64,000 nucleotides of DNA from contig JABANP010000057.1 in the NCBI GenBank assembly GCA_013115135.1, forward strand, positions 1 to 64,000. The letters run 5' to 3'. Origin of the DNA: Perkinsus olseni. Lineage: Eukaryota; Perkinsozoa; Perkinsida; Perkinsidae. The notes below the pieces were generated by a model. That model did not search any database and had not been told where the DNA came from. It was given only the letters and a program-made list of their open reading frames with translations. Position 1 is the first letter of the stretch, and every line of letters starts with the position of its first letter. The translations under genes and the position numbers were made by a program. Below, one piece after another: positions 26,501 to 37,198 of this stretch.

Positions 26501-29500
26501 TGGGAAGTGCCCTATCGTTGAGGTCCTTCGCGAGGATAGGCAGCTCGATGTCAGTGTCGTCCGGTCTAACACTTGGTAGCAGCGTCTCGACTCTATCGCA
26601 GGCATACTTCAGTGACCGACTCTCCGTGCTCGGAGCTGCGTCGCTCGGAAGTTCCCTGTCGTTGCGCAGCTTTGCGCGTCTTGGCAAGTCTGCTAGTGCC
26701 CTTGACTATACTGCGCTAGGCAGTAGCCTCTCTCTTCGTTCAGCGTCGCGTATCGGCAGCACCATGTCGGTCTTCTCTGACTTGAAACTAGGAGACTCTG
26801 TCAGTGTTATCTCAGAGGCCTCCTTGGGTAGTTCCCTATCCTTGCGAAGCTTCTCCAGGCTCGGATCGTCCGCCTCGGTACTTGACTTCCTAACCTTGGG
26901 CAGTTCCTTGTCCCTTCGAGGTTGTCTCCGTCTTGGGAGCGACGTTTCCGTACAGGGCCTCCAACGCGTCGGCTCGGTGTACGCTATCTCGGTCATTGCC
27001 AGCTCATCTCTCGGTAGCTCCCTGTCTCTGAGGGGCTTTGCCAGGCTGGGCAGCGGAGTCTCGGTTCTCTCAACCGCTGGTCTTGGAGCCAGCGTCTCGG
27101 TTCTGGATGCCACAGCTCTGGGCAGTAGCATGTCCCTGAGGAGCTTCGCCAGACTGGGAAGCTCTACTACTGCATTCGACTTCGCCTTGCTCAGTAGCTC
27201 CCTGTCGCTTCGGTCCATGATGCGCTTGGGCAGTACCCTCTCTGTGCAATCGTCTGGCCTAGTCGGAAGCTCGTGCTCGGTGTTGGGCTCCTCGGCCCTC
27301 GGTAGCAGCTTATCTCTGCGCAGTTTCGCACGATTCGGCAGTGTGCTCAGCGCGTTCGACTTCGCAGCCTTTGGCAGTGCTCTATCCGTCAGGGCTGCAG
27401 TAAGAGCTGGTAGCTCCCTGTCTGTGACCGGTGCAACGAGGTTCGGATCCTTACTGGCAGTCTCCGTCTGCGAGGCAGTCAACCTCGGCAGTTCCCTATC
27501 GTTAAGAAGCTTCGCTAGGCTCGGCAGTGATCTATCAGTACTCGACAGTACCGCCCTTGGAAGCTCTCTGTCTGTCAGGGCCTTCGCCAGGCTGGGCAGT
27601 AGTGTGTCCGTAACAGGCCTTGCGCGAATTGGCTCGATATACAACTTATCGGTCATCAGCTCAACTACCTTCGGCAGCGGTCTATCACTCCGTGGTTTCG
27701 CCAGGCTTGGTAGCACAGTATCAACGTGTGCCTCCGCGAGACTGGGCGACTCACTCACCGCTCTGGGCGCTGCCTCCTTCGGTAGCTCGCTGTCTTTGAG
27801 GAGTTTCGCTCGTCTTGGCGGCAAGCATTCTGTCTTCGACTACACCAGCCTAGGCAGCAGCCTCTCCCTGTCCTCCTTCGCCAGGATCGGCAGCACGCTC
27901 TCAGTCTTCAGCGAGTCATCTCTTGGTGGGACAGTCTCCGTACTCGATGCCACCGCTTGCTCGAGCTCCCTGTCTCTGAGAAGCTTCTCTCGCCTTGGCG
28001 GCATCCTGTCGGTGTTCGACTTCACCACCCTCAGTAGCAGTCTCTCTGTGCGCAGTGCGGTCCGCATTGGTAGCTCGTTATCCGTCTTCGGTAACACCAA
28101 CAGCCCCTGTGGCTGCGGACTCTCCGTCTTGGCTGAAGCCACTCTTGGCAGCTCTCTATCTTTACGCTCTTTTGCTAGGCTTGGCAGCTCTGCCTCGATC
28201 CTGGACATGGTAACTCTTGGTAGCTCTCTCTCCCTACGAAGCGTCTCTCGCTGCGGCAGTGGCCTGTCAGTGTACGGCTTGGCACGTGTCGGGTCCTTGT
28301 ACAGCCTTTCGGTCATAGCCTGTACCGGCCTTAGTAGCACCCTGTCCTTGCGCTCATTTGCCCGTATGGGAAGTGTGGTCTCGATCTACAGCGCTAGCCG
28401 CCTGGGAGGCTCCGCAAGCATTCTCGACAGCATGCACTGCGGTAGTAGTCTGTCGTTGCGGTCATTCGCCAGGCTGGCCAGTTGTGCTAGTGTTTGCAAC
28501 TTCGCCTCCTTTGGTTCGGCTCTTTCCATCCGCGCAGCGGTGAGGGTAGGCAGTACCTGCTCGGTAGCTCAGTTGGCCCGGATTGGTTCCATCTATAAAC
28601 TCAGCGTCATATCCAGCGGCTTCTTCGGCAGTTCTCTCTCCCTTAGGAGTGCTGCCAGGCTGGCCAGTTCCCTTTCAGTCCAGGGTCTGACCCGTGTCGG
28701 CTCAATCTATGCCCTGTCTGTGATAGCTGATACTTCTTTCGGCAGTTCGCTGTCTTTGAGAAGCTTTGCTCGCCTCGGTAGCAAGGTGTCAGTGCTAGAC
28801 CAAGCTAACCTAGGCAGCACTCTATCTCTCCGGGGCGTTTGTCGGCTCGGCAGCGGTGTTTCCTCATTCGGCCTTGCCCGTCTGGGATCTGTTTACAAGT
28901 TGAGCGTCGTCGCCTCCGTTGACTTCGGCAGCAGTCTTTCTCTAAGATCAGCTGCTCGTCTCGGCAGTAGCCTATCCGTCTTCGGGTCTGGTCAGATCGG
29001 CAGCGCTCTGAGCATACTAGCCAGCACCTCCTTCGGGGCCTCTACTTCTGTGCTCGACCATGTCGCAGTCGGCAGCTCCCTGTCACTGCGCAGCTTCGCT
29101 CGGCTAGGAAGCAAGTCCAGCGCGCTTGACTTCGTACTGCTCGGCAGCACTCTATCCCTGAGAAGTCTCGCTAGGTTGGGCAGCGTGGCATCGGTCTACG
29201 GCCTCAGTCGGCTGGGGGACTCGTTGTCGGCCCTTGGACTGGTCGGTTTGGGTAGTTCGCTCTCCGTCAGGAGCTTCAGCAGGCTCGGCGGCAAGGTCAG
29301 CCTCTGGGACTTGTCATCCATTGGCAGTTCTCTGAGTGTGAGGAGCCTGGCTCGCTTCGGCAGCACAATCTCGGTAACCTCGCTTCTCCGCTGCGGCTCT
29401 GTCTACTCACTGTCCGTTATAGCCTCTACGTCTCTAGCGAGCTCACTGTCTCTAAGACAGTTCGCGCGGCTGGGCAGCGGCTTCTCTGTCCTCGGGAGCA

Positions 29501-32500
29501 CCCGCCTCTCAGAGAGGATTTCAGTGCTTGACTCGACTGACCTCGGTAGCTCTCTCTCGCTCCGCAGCTTCTGCCGTCTGGGAAGCAAGCTGAGTATAGT
29601 AGACTTGGCTACACTGGGCAGCTCTCTGTCCGTGAGGTCTGCGGTGAGGCTCGGTAGCTCGATCTCTGTTGCTACCTCTTCCAGACTCGGTGCTAACTTA
29701 TCTACTCTTAGCGAGACGGTATGCGGCAGCTCTCTGTCGTTGAGGAGCTTTGCTCGTCTTGGCAGCCTTCTGACCGTGTTCGACCACGGACTTCTCTCGA
29801 GTAGTCTATCACTGAGGGGCTTCGCAAGGCTTGGCAGTACTTTGTCGGTGACCGGTGTAGCAAGAGTGGGGTCCCTCTATACAGTCTCAGCCTACGGTGC
29901 AGTCACCTTGGGCAGCTCTTTTTCACTCAGGAGCTTTGCTCGATTGGGCAGCAGCCTCTCTGTTGCTACCTCTGGGTGCTTCGGCTCTGCAGTATCTGCA
30001 CTGTCCCTGAGTCGTTGCGGCGGTACTATATCCTCGCTCGGATTTGCTTCCTTTGGTAGCTCTCTGTCCATACGGTCTTGGGTGCGCCTCAGCAGTCGCC
30101 TAAGCGTACTGGACATGTCGTCGTTCGGCAGCACTCTCTCGTTGCGCTCCGCTGCTAGACTTGGATCGGGTCTCACAGTTCTCGGTATGGCGAGCATCGG
30201 TAAATCGCTCTCTGCCATCGAGGCTGTGGCTTTGGGCAGCAGCCTCTCTCTGAGGTCTGCTTGCCGACTGGGCAGCTCCGTGTCCATTCTGTCTGCCATC
30301 CGAGCTGGTTCATCTCTCACCGTGTTAGATCGAATCACGCTCGGCAGCTCGGTGTCTCTGCGCTCGTTCAGCCGAGTCGGCTCCAGCCTCTCAATCCTCG
30401 ACGCCTCAGTCCTCGGTAGCTCTATGTCCATGCGGGCATTCCTTCGCGTGGGAAGCGCGTTTTCTCTATTCGATGGGGCGAGGCTGGGCTCTTATATCTC
30501 GCTGGTCAGCTATGCTACCCTCGGAAGTTCAATTTCCTTGCGTAGTTTCGCAAGGATGGGCTCCAAACTCTCGGTCATCGATGACGTTGAGATCGGCAGC
30601 AGTCTGTCTTTGCGCAGCTTTTCAAGGCTGGGTAGCACGGTGACAGTCTTACAGCGGGCTACTCTAGGCTCGGCCTTATCAGTGCTGAGCCAAACCAGCA
30701 TGGGCAGCTCGCTCTCTCTGAGATCCTTCTCCCGCTTTGGGTCACGACTGAGCGTTCTGGATTCCCTCAACCTCGGAAGCTCTCTGTCCCTCCGCAGCTT
30801 CGCCAGGTTCGCCAGCTCCCTCTCGGCGTTGAGCTCCGGCCAGTTTGGCGGCCGCTTGAGTGCTGTAGAGCAAGCGCACTTCGGCAGTTCCTTGTCGTTG
30901 AGAAGCTTGGCCCGGTTAGGAAGCAAAGTTTCTGTTCTAGACTTGGCCCACTTTGGAAGCGCACTCTCGGTTCGCTCATTCACCAGAGTCGGTGCCCGCT
31001 TCTCTGTACTGGACGAGGTAGAGTTCGGCAGTACCCTGTCCCTACGGTCATTCGCTCGTCTGGGTAGTGGAGTGTCTATGCTCGGCCTGCTACGGACAGG
31101 TTCTGTCTACGCAGTCTCTACTCTGGCAGAGGCCATCCTTGGCAGCTCCTTATCTCTCCGGAGCTTCGCTAGACTCGGCTCTAAGCTCTCGGTTCTCGAC
31201 TTTGTCCACCTCGGCAGCAGCCTCTCCCTGCGTTGCAGCACCAAGATAGGGTCTCAAATATCCGTGTTGTCCAAGGCCTCACTCTCTGCCCAGCTCACTG
31301 TGCTTGACTATGCAAATATCGGCAGCAGTATGTCCATCCGCGCTATGGCTAGGCTTGGATCGGGCTTATCGATCCTCTCTAACGCTCTAGCGGGCTCGTC
31401 TATATCAATATACGGCAAGTCCTACATGCAGGCGTCGGCATCCGTAGTCGACTCGGTGTCATTCAGTAGCTCCCTCTCTCTGAGGAGCTTCGCGAGGCTT
31501 GGCAGTACCGTATCTGCTCTAGATTGTGTTAGCCTCGGCAGCACTTTATCGCTAAGAGGATTTGGCCGCCTTGGCGGTGGGGTGTCGGTCCTCGGCCTCG
31601 CTCGAGTAGGCTCTGTTTACAAGCTCTCGGCAATCGATGGTGCACAGTTCGGCAGTTCTTTGTCGTTGAGGTCTTTCTCACGGTGTGGATCGAAGCTGTC
31701 GGTCTTCGACTTCGCTCAGCTTGGGAGCAGCCTCTCCATCAGGGCTCTCTTCCGGCTTGGGTCGAGCTTCTCTGCCGTTTCCAATTCTAGGATCGGCGCT
31801 GTTGCCTCGATCCTAGACCACGTCATGATAGGCAGTTGCATGTCCCTGCGTGCGGCTGCTCGCCTTGGCGGTGCCCTTTCGGTGGCATCTAAGACTCTTC
31901 ATGGCGGAGTTATGTCCGCGGCTGATGCTGTACAGCTATCAAGCTCTGTATCGCTGAGGTCATTCGCTAGTCTCGGCGGTAAGCTCTCGATGTTCGACCT
32001 CGCTAACTTGGGCAGCACTTTATCTCTCCGGGGATTTGCTCGTTTCGGCAGCAGCGTGTCCGTTTTCGACAAGAGCCAGCTTGGTAGCACCCTATCGGTC
32101 CTTGACGCTACGACGCTGGGCAGCTCGCTGTCGGTGAGGATGCTAGGCAACCTTGGCTCATCTCTGTCCGTCTACGACTTCGGCTCAATGAGCAGCTGCT
32201 TGTCATTACGACATGCTGCTCGGTTGGGTAGCGGAATCTCCATCCTCGGTCTGGCTAGAGCAGGCAGCGTATTCAAGCTGTCGTTGATCGACATGGCGGC
32301 CATTGGCAGCTCGGTGTCCATGAGAGGGTTCGCTAGATTCGGCAGCAGCATCTCTATATTCGGCCTTACACGCACTACTTCGATGTACAGTGCAAGCATA
32401 GTCAACATGGCCCACTGCGCGAGCAGCCTATCCCTGCGGAGCTTCGCTCGACTAGGCAGCGGTCTGTCGGTCACCGGCCTCAGCCGGTTAGGTTCCATCT

Positions 32501-35500
32501 ACTCTCTGTCCACAATAAGCACCGCATCTTTCGCTAGCACCCTATCCTTGCGGTCAATCGGTCGACTTGGAAGCTCTATATCGGTGTATGGCCAGTCTAG
32601 GTTCGGTACCGGTGGTGTCTCTGTCTGTGACTCCATCACTCTGTCGAGCTCCGTCTCTCTCCGATCCTTCGCTAGGACCGGTAGCTCCATATCTGTCGCC
32701 GGAAGCAGCGGTGTGGCCGGTGCCCTCTCGGTAATGCTAGCTACCAACTTGGGAAGCGCGTTATCTCTGAGGTCCTTCGCAAGGCTCGGTAGCTCTCTGT
32801 CACTCTACAGTGGTCTCTTCGCTCAGGGCAAACTCGAGTTTGGTGGCAGTCTATCGGTGGCGGAGTTCGTCAACTGTGGATCATCTCTGTCTATGCGCAG
32901 CTTCGCCCGCTTCGGCAGTATTGCTAGCGTTGTGGACTGTGTCAACCTCGGCAGCTCCTTGTCACTCAGAGCGTACGCTAGGCTTGGCAGCTCAGTATCT
33001 GTAACCGGTGTCGTGCAATCAAGCTCTGCTATGTCGGTGCTTGGCATGGCCCGACTAGGCGACTCCCTCTCCTCAGTCGGGTACGCTACTTTGAGTAGCT
33101 CCATGTCCCTTCGCAGCTTCGCCAGACTCGGTAGTAAGCTCACGGCTGTGGACTACGCTGCTCTAGGCAGTTCGCTGTCCCTGCGCTCCTACGTCCGTCT
33201 CGGCTCAGCCCTATCGGCAGTCGAAAGTGCCCACATCGGCAGTACACTGTCTGCCCTGTCGTCAGCAAGGCTCGGGTCAGCGCTCTCCTCTCTCGATGCC
33301 GTATCCTTCGGCAGTGCCATCTCCATCAGATCCTATGGCCGTTTAGGCAGCAAGTTATCTGTCTTGGACTTCGTGACCTTCGGCAGTGCACTGAGCCTGC
33401 GAACCTCGCTGCGTATCGGCAGCGGTATCTCCGCAACTTCTGGTCTTCTGCTAGGTGGTAGCTTGTCCGTTATCCAAGCAGCCCACTTCGGCAGCACCCT
33501 CTCTCTGCGTTCATCTGTCAAGATCGGAGCCAAGCTGTCCGCCCTGGGCCTCGGCCATCTTGGGAGTTCTCTATCTCTGAGGAGCGTAGCTCGACTAGGG
33601 AGCGGCCTGTCTGTTGTTGGCATGCTGCGAATGGGGTCCCTCTATGCCTTGAGTGCAATAGACTCGGCGGTGTGCGGCAGCTCGATTTCCATGAGGTCCT
33701 TCGCTCGCCTCGGTAGTGGGATATCCATCACTTCCATTGCCCGCGTGTGCGGCGTCACTTCCTCCCTTGGAGCAGTCCACGCCGGCTCCACGCTCTCCGC
33801 TCTCAATACGGCTTACTTTAGCGGAGCGATCTCGGCCCTCAACACTGCTAGATTTGGCGACATTCTGAGTGTCGTCGACGCCACTGAGCTGGGGAGTTCG
33901 TTGTCCTTAAGAAGCTTCGCTCGCTTCGGCAGTTCGTGCTCGGTAACCACAGGGTCATCTCTCGGTGAGTCCCTCAGCGTTTTGGGTAGCGCTCATCTCG
34001 GCAGTTCCCTGTCCCTGCGATCCTTCGCCAGACTCGGCAGCTCCGTATCTGGTGTTGGAGCGGTGCGACTAGGCGATCAGGTCTCGGCCCTCTCACATGC
34101 ACGCATCGGTAGGACCTTATCTGTCCTTGAAGGAGCCAACGTCGGCAGCTCGCTGTCTCTGCGATCCTTCGCGCGTATTGGCAGCTCTGTAACTCTGGGA
34201 TCTGGTGCCCGTATAGCTGGCGGCATCTCAGCCACTCAGATGGCTCGCTTCGGCAGCGTTCTCTCTACTCTGGCTGAAGCCTCTCTTGCTAGTACTCTGT
34301 CACTGCGTTCATTCGCCCGCCTCGGCAGTTCTATCACCATCACGAGCGGCGGAGCGATTGGGGGCGATGTGTCCGCTCTGGGCTCCAGTCGACTTGGGGA
34401 TACCCTCTCTGTCCTCGGCGCGAGCTCTCTAGGAAGCTCATTATCTCTTCGGTGCTTCGCTAGATTGGGCAGTGCCATATCGGTTACGGGAGTAGCCAAT
34501 ACGGGCTCTGCCGTTTCTGCCGTCGGTGCTGCTCGCCTCGGTTCTAGTATGTCCTTGCTGGGCATGGGTGCCCTGGGCAGCTCCCTATCACTGAGAGGAT
34601 TCTTCAGAATTGGCAGTAGCTTGTCCGTAGATGGTCTCACGCGGATCGGTTCTACCGCTTATCTATCTGCTGTCGATGCGGTGGCTTTCGGAAGTACCTT
34701 GTCGTTGAGAAGCTTCGCCCGTCTGGGCAGCGCTGTATCTGTGGCAGGAGCTGGAGTAATGGCAGGGCAGCTCTCCGCTCTCTCCTCTATCCGCTTGGGT
34801 AGCAGCCTATCAGTGCTGGACTTCTCTGGCTTTGGCAGCTCTCTGTCCATACGATCCTTCGCTCGCCTTGGTAGTGGAGCATCCCTCACAGCGGCCGCAG
34901 CCCTCGGCAGTTCTGCATCCGTCTTGGGCACAGCTCGTTTCGGGGGTGGTGTCTCTCTTTTGGACCTCGGCAACTTCGGCAGCTCCCTATCCCTGCGGAG
35001 CTTCGCCCGGCTAGGCAGCTCACTGTCACTCCGCTCTAGGGCAGAGATGGGCTCTTCACTATCTGCGTTATCCCATACCCGAGTTGGAGCCACTCTCAGT
35101 GCCCTCGATATGGTATCGTTGGGGAGCTCCATCTCGATGAGGGCTTTTGCTCGCATCGGAAGCTACGTCTCCGTGGTCTCCAGCGGTCAACTTGGCAGTA
35201 GCCTCTCAGCACTGTCGTGTGCCAGAGTTGGCGATACTTTATCCGTCTTGGACTCTGCTGTGTTCGGTAGCAGCTTGTCCATCCGAGACTTCCTCAGACT
35301 TGGCTCGGCCCTTTCGGTTGTTTCCACAACCAATCTGGCTTCCACGGTCTCGGCCCTCAGTACTGCCCGGCTTGGCCAGTCGCTATCGGCAGTCGACTTC
35401 ACCTCGTTGGGAAGCTCTCTGTCACTGCGCAGCTTCTCCCGGTTCGGCAGCGGAATGTCCGCAACTGGGTTGATCCGTATGGGATCTGCATTCAAGGTAT

Positions 35501-37192
35501 CGGTTGTGGACTGCACTACTCTTGGGAGCTCTCTATCCCTCCGATCCGCGGCTCGACTCGGCAGCGCGTTATCCGTCTTCTCACCACTCACAACCGGAAG
35601 CCAATTGTCAGCCTTAGGCTCCACTCGATTGGGGAGTACTCTGTCCACGGTAGATGCTGTGTGCCTTGGCAGCTCGCTGTCTCTGCGGACCTTCGCCCGG
35701 CTGAGCAGCTCAGCCTCCGTCGTTGGTCGCATCCACAGTGGGGATGCATTCTCCTCTCTGAGTTACGCTAGGGTAGGCGGAGCGTTGTCAACCCTGGACG
35801 CGGTCAACTTCGGCAGTGCCCTGTCCATCAGGTCGTTCGTACGCGCTGGTAGCTCTATATCAGTAGCATCAGCATCCAGCATGGGTAGCACATTGTCTGC
35901 GCTTGGTACCACCCGGCTCGGCGCCTCCATCAGCGCCCTCAGCCATGCTTCCTTTGGGTCCTCGCTGTCGCTGCGCAGCTTTGCGAGGATTGGTAGCGGT
36001 GCATCTCTCGTCGGTACAGCGGCGATTGGATCGTCTGTATCCATCATTGCTCATGCTCGATTCGGAGAGAGGTTGTCAGTGCTAGACAGGGTAGCCTGTG
36101 GTAGCTCGTTATCTCTGAGGAGTTTCGCTCGCCTCGGCAGCAGTCTGTCCTTGGCAGGAGGAGCCCTCCTTGGTGATACCTGCTCGGCTGTGAGCTTAGT
36201 CAGGCTTGGCGGGGCTATCTCTACCATCGATATGGGCACTCTGGGGAGCTCCCTGTCGCTGCGAGGCTTCGCAAGGTTCGGGAGCAGCATCTCTGTCACC
36301 GGTCTAGCGCGGTTTGGATCCCTGGGTGAGACGTCCATAAGCGGAAGTGCCAGCTTCGGCAGCAGCCTCTCTTCTCTCGGAGCTGTGCGTTTCGGCTCCT
36401 CGTGTTCAGCCCTGGACTTTGTAGCACTCGGTTCTGCATTGTCACTCCGTGCTTTCGCGCGGGTTGGCAGCGGAGTTTCTGTCCTAGGCCAGAGCAGGCT
36501 GAGCGGCGCTCTTACCATCCTTTCTCTGGGCAATCTCGGCAGCTCCTGCTCGCTCAGGGCCTTTGCTAGGCTTGGCAGCGCTATTTCGGTCACTGGAGTC
36601 GCGAAGCTTTCCAGCACGTTATCCGTCGTGAGCACTTCACGGTTATCGGGCTCAATTTCTGTACTGGACTGCACCACCTTGGGCAGTGGCTTGTCCTTGC
36701 GATCATTCGCTCGTTTGGGTAGCGCCGTTTCGGTGGCATCAGCAGCTAGAGTATCTGATGCGCTGTCGATCGCCGCTACTGGCCGCTTCGGCAGCTCTCT
36801 TTCTGCTCTGGACGCAGCTCACCTTGGCTCCTCCGTCTCCATGCGCTCGTTCGCGCGGTTCGGCTCGGCCCTATCGGTCGTCAGCACCACCTGGGTGGGT
36901 TCAGCTCTATCTGTATGCGCTCATGGTCGCTTCGGCGAGAAACTCTCAGCACTGGATGCAACTGCACTGGGTAGCAGCCTGTCGCTCCGCAGTTTTGTGA
37001 GGCTCGGCAGTAGCCTATCGGTCATCTCACCCGTGAGAGTTGGTAGTACTTGCAGTGTACTATCCACGACTAGACTGGGCGCTGATCTGTCGGCATTGTC
37101 TCATAGCATGCTTGGCAGTTCTCTCTCTTTGCGAGCATTCGCTCGATTCGGTAGCGGGCTGAGTGTAGCCGGGCTGGCTCGTCTAGGCTCTC
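23536..37192 (+). CDS. Giant serine-rich repeat fibre protein, segment 2 (after first frameshift)
   Basis: This is the same array in the next frame, about 4,551 codons with no intron. The first codon is TTG in the repeat L-G-S-S-L-S, not a plausible initiator: it sits in mid-unit and the upstream codon in this frame is TGA, so this is a continuation rather than a new gene. A-B-C triplets and A-C pairs continue. Roughly every 300-700 bp a B unit of the type GxSVTGLAR is followed by a 14-residue C variant (VGSVYKLSVIAxxx). Irregular units include a Gly-Lys-Ser-Ala-Leu-Ala-Gly-Pro insertion near 24,980, an Asn-Ser-Pro-Cys-Gly-Cys-Gly insertion near 28,100 and a Phe-Ala-Gln-Gly-Lys insertion near 32,820. 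The frame is lost at a CT-rich tract at 37,188-37,193, followed by TGA at 37,219-37,221. Separate genes are an alternative if the frameshifts are real and fixed. Confidence 0.9.
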
Positions 37193-37198
37193 TACAAG
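37186..37198 (+). other. Frameshift site 2 (apparent CT slippage)
   Basis: Other C-variants read Gly-Ser-Leu/Val-Tyr-Lys-Leu-Ser-Val, encoded as GGC TCT xTC TAC AAG. Here the DNA reads GGCTCTCTACAAG. Adding one CT to the CTCTCT run at 37,188-37,193 would give the expected Gly-Ser-Leu-Tyr-Lys and join segments 2 and 3. A dinucleotide slippage, biological or from sequencing, is the simplest reading. Confidence 0.8.

Noticed and set aside
23536..37192. Reading segment 2 as an independent gene with its own start
   Set aside because: It begins with TTG inside a repeat unit, immediately after segment 1, with no promoter-sized gap or N-terminal sequence. A frameshift in one gene is simpler.
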